A DNA stretch of 9,187 nt, taken from contig DBMP01000019.1 of assembly GCA_002298145.1 (NCBI GenBank), positions 1 through 9,187 of the forward strand, written 5' to 3'. The notes under the pieces were generated by a model. That model searched no databases, was not told where the DNA came from, and saw nothing but the letters and a program-made list of their open reading frames with translations. The stretch comes from Spartobacteria bacterium UBA695 (GTDB lineage Bacteria; Verrucomicrobiota; Verrucomicrobiia; Chthoniobacterales; Chthoniobacteraceae). Made by a program: the position numbers and the translations under genes. Shown one piece after another: positions 5,237 to 9,187 of the stretch; position 1 is the first letter of the stretch; each line of letters starts with the position of its first letter.

Positions 5237-6451
5237 ATGATCACCTACGCCTACCAAGCCCGTAACCCCGAAGGCAAAACCGTGAGCGGCGAGACGGATG
5301 CCGTGAATGAGGAAAACGCCATCAGTGTCCTGATGGGCCGAGGTCTCCTGGTCCTCTCCCTGGAGGAACGGGGCGTTCGCAAGGGCAGCCGCAAGGTGGC
5401 CCAGGTCGCCGACTCGGACTTGGTTATGTTCACCCGGCAGCTCGCCACCATGGTCGACGCCGGGCTCCCGCTGGTCTCCGCGCTGACGGCCCTCTACGAG
5501 CAGACGACCTCCCGCAAACAGGCCCCGCTGCGCCTGGTCATCGGCGAGGTCATGGGCCGCGTCCAGCAGGGCGAGACCTTCGCCGAGGCGATTTCCAAAT
5601 TTCCGCAGGTCTTTTCCCGCCTTTATATTTCCATGGTCAAGGCCGGTGAAATGGGCGGTATGCTGGCCGAGATCCTCGACCGTCTCGCCGGGTTCCTGGA
5701 GGCGAGCGCGCGCCTGACCAAGAAGGTCAAATCGGCCATGACCTACCCCATCTCGGTCATCAGCATCGCCTTCCTCATCACCGTCTTCCTACTGGTCAAG
5801 GTGGTGCCGACGTTCGGCGAAATTTTCGGCAGCTTTGGCAAAAAACTGCCCGGCCCCACCCAGGTACTCCTCGATTTGAGTTCGTTTATCCGGGGCCACT
5901 GGCTGATCCTCACCCTGGCCTTGGTCGGGATCTTCGTGGCGATCAACCAGATTCTTAAAACTGAGAGGGGCAAGCAGGCGTGGGATACCTACAAAATGAA
6001 GATGCCCGTCTTCGGCCCCCTGATTCAGAAAATTTGCATGAGCCGCTTTGCCCGCACCTTTGCGCAGCTGATCCGCGCGGGCGTGCCGATCCTGGACGTC
6101 ATGGCGATTGTCGGCGAGACCTCTGGAAACTTCCTGGCCGAGCGGGCTATCCGGCTGGTGGCGATCGACGTGGAGAAGGGGGATACGCTCGCGGCCGCCA
6201 TGGCCAAGCAGCCGCTCTTTCCGCCCATCATGCTGCGGATGATCTCCGCGGGCGAGGCCACCGGTAAAATCGACGCCATGCTCGACAAGATCGCCGACTT
6301 CTGGGACGAGGAAATCGAGGCCACGCTGAGCGCGCTGACTTCGCTCATCGAGCCGTTCCTGATCGTCTTTCTCGGCGTGGTCGTGGGTGGCATTGTCGTT
6401 GCCCTCTTCCTGCCGATCTTCCAGATGAGCGAGGTCGTCTCGGGCAAGTAG
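5237..6451 (+). CDS. Type IV pilus / type II secretion inner-membrane platform protein (PilC/GspF family)
   Basis: A full-length (404-residue) member of the PilC/GspF family, the polytopic platform in the cytoplasmic membrane that links the assembly ATPase to the pilin or pseudopilin fibre. The N-terminal segment MITYAYQARNPEGKTVSGE is typical. Two T2SSF repeats follow: the first from about 63 (FTRQLATMVDAGLPLVSAL) and the second from about 270 (RFARTFAQLIRAGVPILDV). Each carries a GE(M/A)xG signature (GEMGG 137-141, GEATG 339-343). Membrane helices lie at about 169-191, 221-240 and 372-396. No ATPase, pilin or secretin gene is adjacent; it follows a GNAT gene by 41 bp and faces a convergent gene 35 bp away. 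Whether it serves pili or secretion cannot be told from sequence alone. Confidence 0.95.
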   Translation: MITYAYQARNPEGKTVSGETDAVNEENAISVLMGRGLLVLSLEERGVRKGSRKVAQVADSDLVMFTRQLATMVDAGLPLVSALTALYEQTTSRKQAPLRLVIGEVMGRVQQGETFAEAISKFPQVFSRLYISMVKAGEMGGMLAEILDRLAGFLEASARLTKKVKSAMTYPISVISIAFLITVFLLVKVVPTFGEIFGSFGKKLPGPTQVLLDLSSFIRGHWLILTLALVGIFVAINQILKTERGKQAWDTYKMKMPVFGPLIQKICMSRFARTFAQLIRAGVPILDVMAIVGETSGNFLAERAIRLVAIDVEKGDTLAAAMAKQPLFPPIMLRMISAGEATGKIDAMLDKIADFWDEEIEATLSALTSLIEPFLIVFLGVVVGGIVVALFLPIFQMSEVVSGK

Positions 6452-6486
6452 GCGGTGCCCGGGCCGGGGCTCGGTGGGGAGGGGCA

Positions 6487-8721
6487 TTAGCCCCAGATAA
6501 CCCAGCAGATGCAGGCCAACAGCCCCAGGACAAGCAACGCGAGGCTCAGCGCCGGGAGGGCCAGCTGCAGCCGTTCCCCAAACGAGTAGCGCGGTACCCG
6601 GTGGCGTGAACGGTGGCGGTGGGGCTGAGCCAGCTGGGGAGCGGGCTCCCAGGATTCAACGACCGGGGCGGGGGTTTTCGCCCGCCTGAGGCCGGAGCTT
6701 ACCTCCACGTTCACCGGTAAATCGAGATGGATGCCGGTGGTGGGCCAGAGCTCAAGGAGGTCGCTGCGATGGGCATCGAAGCTGTCCGCCTCCACGATGC
6801 TTTTTTGGATTTTGACCGTGTGAAACCAGATCCATCGGCCCCGGAGCTTGCGCACTTCCTGATCAAAGATGAAAGCGCCGGAGGCTTTGTGAAATTGTTT
6901 CAGGGCCCCCTCGTGCATGGTGGGGGTGTGGAACTCGATGTTATGCGCGAAGATCCCCTCGTTACCCAGGAGTAGTGGGTATTTCCGGGTCTTATCGCCG
7001 GGCGGAAGGGCCAGGAGGGATTGAACGACGTGGCTATGGTAGCCGAGGTGGCAGAGCTGGGGGTTCTGCCCCTTGGCGTAGGGCTGGCCCAGGTCGTAGC
7101 GCTCGGTTAGCTTAAGCTCGTTGCCCGCGCGGTTGTCCTTCCACTCCGGCGTGCCGATCCTGGAGATTTCCGGGAAGAGGTTCCGGTAAAATTGCTCTCT
7201 CCTCTTTGAGACGGCTTCGGCTCCCTCCATGGCTAGGCTGCACCGGAGGCTTTCGGCATGGACGCCGGTCGCCGCGCAATGGACCTCCATCACCGTCTGG
7301 CCCCCCGCCGTGTTGAGCCAGAACGATTCGCGGAGCATGTAGGTGTTCTTCTGCGAGCCGCCTTCTATGGGGGTCAGTGCCTGGGTGTCGGGGGCGATGG
7401 CGAGCCCCGCCTTGAACTCCGGCAGGGGCCGTCGGAGCACCCCGCCGCCCTGGAGGATCGAGGTCGGGTCCACCCAATGCCGTTGCCCCTCCAGGGTGAA
7501 CTCTACGATGGCGTGGTTAAAGAGGTTGGGCGAGGGGAGCATTTTCGCCACGTCCCCCCGCAAGCAGGTGTTGACCAAGACGGGCCGGGCCTCCAGGCCG
7601 AGGTGCCGTAGGAGGCGCACCAGGAGGAGCGTCTTGTCCTTGCAATCGCCGAAACGCCGCTGGAGCGTCACATCGGGGGCCGTCGGGATCTGCCCGCCGA
7701 GGTCCTCGTTGAGGCTAAGGTAGCGGACCTCGTCCTGGACGAATTCAATCGCCCTGGCGGCCCCTACGCCGGGGTCCTCGATCCCCGAGAAGAGCATCTT
7801 CGCAAACGCTTCCGTGCCTGGCTGGGGGGAGCCCGTTTGCCAGGCTTCCTCAAGCGCGACGGCGATCTCGTTCCACGAAAGGCAGTCGGAGACGTGGATA
7901 TATCTCACGCCGGAATGCCACGCCGGGGCGCTGCTTTCAAACGGATCTGCCGGGATGCGTTCGAAGGTCCACTTCCAGCGCGTCTCGCCGCCGATATCCC
8001 GGGCTTCCGGGTCCGGCAGGCCGGGGCTGGAGGTCCATTTCATGTCCGAGGCATCCGGCGGGAACTGGATGCTGAAGCAGTAGCTGCGAACCGGAACGAA
8101 ACACGGCAGGCACTCCAAGACCGAATAGCGCTGGCCTAGCAGCCGGGGCTGCGTGACGACCGTATAGCTGAAGTCGAGGAGATCGCCCAGCTGCACGTTT
8201 TCCAAAAGCAGCACCACCGTCCACGCGCCATCAATGACCAAGCGCTCCATTTGCTGTTCGCGGCGGAAGAACCGGAGCCGTTCCGCACAGGCGTGTTCCG
8301 TCACCTGGCCGCCGCGTCGGATGGCGATGGAGTGGATGATGACGTGTTGGGTATCCGGGTCGAAATTCAGGCTCCACTGGGAGAGATTCTGCACGCCCTG
8401 GAGCGTCTCCAGCCGCTGGACGATCCGCTGGAAAGACGCCCTGCTCGCGGTGTGGTGCTGGGTGTCGATGAGCAGGTAGGCCTGGTTGCAGGCATGCTGC
8501 GGGCGATCCTCTTCATCAATCTCATGGGCCTCCACCCAGGGTTCAGGCGCGGCGATGGTGACGCGTTCCCGGATGCGGGGCGGGACTTCGCCTGCTGCAG
8601 AAAGTCCATTCGTGGGTTGGGGGGCGGATTCCGTGCTCATGTCGGTAGAGGAAGCGGCAAGGATAGTAAAACCGAGGAAAAAAAAGAGAGATTTTTGCGG
8701 TCCCGAGGAACTTTTCTGCAT
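6487..8721 (-). CDS. DUF3857 / transglutaminase-like protein with C-terminal membrane anchor
   Basis: A 744-residue protein starting at the ATG at 8721. The frame stays open upstream to 9030, but that part runs antisense to the next gene and looks non-coding. Residues 1-25 look like a signal peptide (MQKSSSGPQK, then SLFFFLGFTILAASS). A DUF3857 domain spans about 40-230. A transglutaminase-like (papain-fold) domain spans about 310-425 with the triad Cys360 in FGDCKDK, His403 in FNHAIVEF and Asp418 in WVDPT. A long C-terminal beta-rich part follows, then a basic stretch (HRHRSRHRVPRY) and one hydrophobic helix at about 718-742, ending at the C-terminus. Proteins of this type are usually periplasmic or surface-exposed hydrolases or cross-linkers of unknown substrate. 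An alternative start at 8640 would remove the signal peptide. No Shine-Dalgarno is visible at either start. Confidence 0.85.
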   Translation of the reverse strand: MQKSSSGPQKSLFFFLGFTILAASSTDMSTESAPQPTNGLSAAGEVPPRIRERVTIAAPEPWVEAHEIDEEDRPQHACNQAYLLIDTQHHTASRASFQRIVQRLETLQGVQNLSQWSLNFDPDTQHVIIHSIAIRRGGQVTEHACAERLRFFRREQQMERLVIDGAWTVVLLLENVQLGDLLDFSYTVVTQPRLLGQRYSVLECLPCFVPVRSYCFSIQFPPDASDMKWTSSPGLPDPEARDIGGETRWKWTFERIPADPFESSAPAWHSGVRYIHVSDCLSWNEIAVALEEAWQTGSPQPGTEAFAKMLFSGIEDPGVGAARAIEFVQDEVRYLSLNEDLGGQIPTAPDVTLQRRFGDCKDKTLLLVRLLRHLGLEARPVLVNTCLRGDVAKMLPSPNLFNHAIVEFTLEGQRHWVDPTSILQGGGVLRRPLPEFKAGLAIAPDTQALTPIEGGSQKNTYMLRESFWLNTAGGQTVMEVHCAATGVHAESLRCSLAMEGAEAVSKRREQFYRNLFPEISRIGTPEWKDNRAGNELKLTERYDLGQPYAKGQNPQLCHLGYHSHVVQSLLALPPGDKTRKYPLLLGNEGIFAHNIEFHTPTMHEGALKQFHKASGAFIFDQEVRKLRGRWIWFHTVKIQKSIVEADSFDAHRSDLLELWPTTGIHLDLPVNVEVSSGLRRAKTPAPVVESWEPAPQLAQPHRHRSRHRVPRYSFGERLQLALPALSLALLVLGLLACICWVIWG

Positions 8722-8826
8722 GGTATTGGGCAATAAATACCCCCCAGGAGCCGGATTTTTTTTCCGTGCGGTGTCGCGCACCGGCACGTTCCGTCCCGAT
8801 ACTTTGGGTGCGGGGAAAAAAAGGTC
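8722..8826. promoter_or_regulatory. Divergent control region with nested inverted repeats
   Basis: These 105 bp separate the transglutaminase gene from the divergent peptidoglycan-binding gene and should hold both promoters. Next to the minus start is an operator-like inverted repeat, GGTATT (8722-8727) and AATACC (8736-8741), which also contains ATTG-GG-CAAT. Further on, a run of eight T (8756-8763) and a run of seven A (8816-8822) flank an inner hairpin. A GATACT at 8798-8803 could be a -10 box for the plus gene, but no matching -35 is clear. Confidence 0.4.
8765..8788 (+). promoter_or_regulatory. Hairpin in the leader of the peptidoglycan-binding gene
   Basis: CGTGC-GGTG (8765-8773) pairs with CACC (8779-8782) and GCACG (8784-8788): nine base pairs, a 5-nt loop and one bulged G. 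An outer stem, TTTTTTTC (8757-8764) with GAAAAAAA (8815-8822), can enclose it and would cover bases just upstream of the ATG at 8827. There is no T run after the stem on either strand, so it is not a terminator. It may be an operator or leader structure. Confidence 0.4.
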
Positions 8827-9187
8827 ATGAATAGGCGCGTCTGTGTAATGGCGGTTCTGGGATGGGCGGTGGCGTGGAGCGGGGGGAACGGGTTTTCGGC
8901 GGACGAAACCGTGAAACCCGTGGCCGCGGCCCAGGCGTTCCTCAAGGATCAACGGCTCTACCGGGGCCCTGTCGACGGCTTGCCGAGCCCGGCGACCGCC
9001 GCAGCCGTGCGGCGCTACCAGATCCTCCACGGCTTTCGGGCCACGGGGCTTCTGGATGAGCCAACGCTCGCCGCCATGCTGGCCCCGCCGCCTCGGTCGG
9101 AGAAGCTAACGCAGTCCGACCGCGATCTGCTTCGCGAGCTGGAGAGCACCCCGCCGCCCCTGCCCGTGGGCGAGCAGCGCCGCGAGC
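8827..9187 (+). CDS. Secreted peptidoglycan-binding domain protein (3' end outside window)
   Basis: An open frame of 120 codons that runs off the right edge without a stop. Residues 1-24 (MNRRVCVMAVLGWAVAWSGG, ending near FSA|DE) form a signal peptide with two basic residues and a hydrophobic core. Residues about 33-86 match the PG_binding_1 fold: VAAAQAFLKDQRLYRGPVDG, then ATAAAVRRYQILHGFRATGLLD and PTLAAMLA. This three-helix module binds peptidoglycan in hydrolases and other wall-associated proteins. A proline-rich linker (APPPRSEK, STPPPLPVG) follows, so another domain may lie beyond the window. Start: ATG with GGGG at 8812-8815, 11 nt away. It is divergent from the transglutaminase gene, and the two could share control and act in the same compartment. 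Confidence 0.82.
   Translation, partial: MNRRVCVMAVLGWAVAWSGGNGFSADETVKPVAAAQAFLKDQRLYRGPVDGLPSPATAAAVRRYQILHGFRATGLLDEPTLAAMLAPPPRSEKLTQSDRDLLRELESTPPPLPVGEQRRE

Noticed and set aside
6452..6486. Terminator between the convergent pilC and transglutaminase genes
   Set aside because: There are GC-rich self-complementary bits (GCCCGGGC at 6457-6464), but no T run follows on either strand.
8707..8713. GGAACTT resembling an ECF-sigma -35 box
   Set aside because: It lies inside the transglutaminase coding start and has no matching -10 at the right distance.
8783..8796. Possible sigma-54 promoter (GGCACG)
   Set aside because: The GC element at the required spacing is missing.
8722..9030. N-terminal extension of the transglutaminase gene up to 9030
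   Set aside because: The extra 103 residues read antisense to the peptidoglycan-binding gene and show no fold or signal, whereas the ATG at 8721 begins a signal peptide.

Overview
The window is GC-rich bacterial chromosome. It carries seven complete protein genes, two genes cut by the window edges, and a repeat-filled non-coding stretch of about 420 bp next to an insertion sequence. A lipoprotein-carrier-like (LolA-fold) exported protein, a PAP2/GT39/GT2 envelope operon and a type IV pilus/type II secretion platform protein point to a Gram-negative (diderm) organism. Few starts have a clear Shine-Dalgarno sequence. My best guess is Verrucomicrobiota or a related PVC lineage, from the general look of the proteins only; this is inference and not strongly held.

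Layout. (1) Positions 1-about 490: the 3' part of an IS110-family insertion sequence, with the C-terminal transposase domain and its catalytic-serine motif. About 150 nt of structured non-coding DNA follow, in the place where IS1111-type members of this family encode their guide (bridge/seek) RNA. (2) Positions 491-712: a cluster of six short palindromes plus one orphan half-element. All belong to one sequence family whose arms have changed in a compensatory way. (3) Minus strand 3827-757: a tight operon PAP2 phosphatase > GT39/PMT_2 membrane glycosyltransferase > GT2 glycosyltransferase. It is probably a polyprenyl-phosphate-sugar system that decorates an envelope lipid or protein. (4) Plus strand 3857-6451: a LolA-like exported protein, a GNAT acetyltransferase whose start codon lies in a strong hairpin, and a PilC/GspF protein that stands apart from other pilus genes. 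(5) Minus strand 8721-6487: a DUF3857-transglutaminase protein with a complete Cys-His-Asp triad and a C-terminal membrane helix, convergent with pilC. (6) Plus strand 8827-end: the start of a secreted peptidoglycan-binding protein, divergent from the transglutaminase gene and running off the window.

Working together: the minus operon is a plausible unit in which GT2 loads a sugar onto a lipid carrier, GT39 transfers it outside the cytoplasmic membrane, and PAP2 dephosphorylates a lipid product or carrier. Most other genes also act at the envelope, but the sequence does not show them to be one system. The strongest candidates for something new are the IS110 guide-RNA region beside the palindrome family, and the structured starts of the GNAT and peptidoglycan-binding genes.
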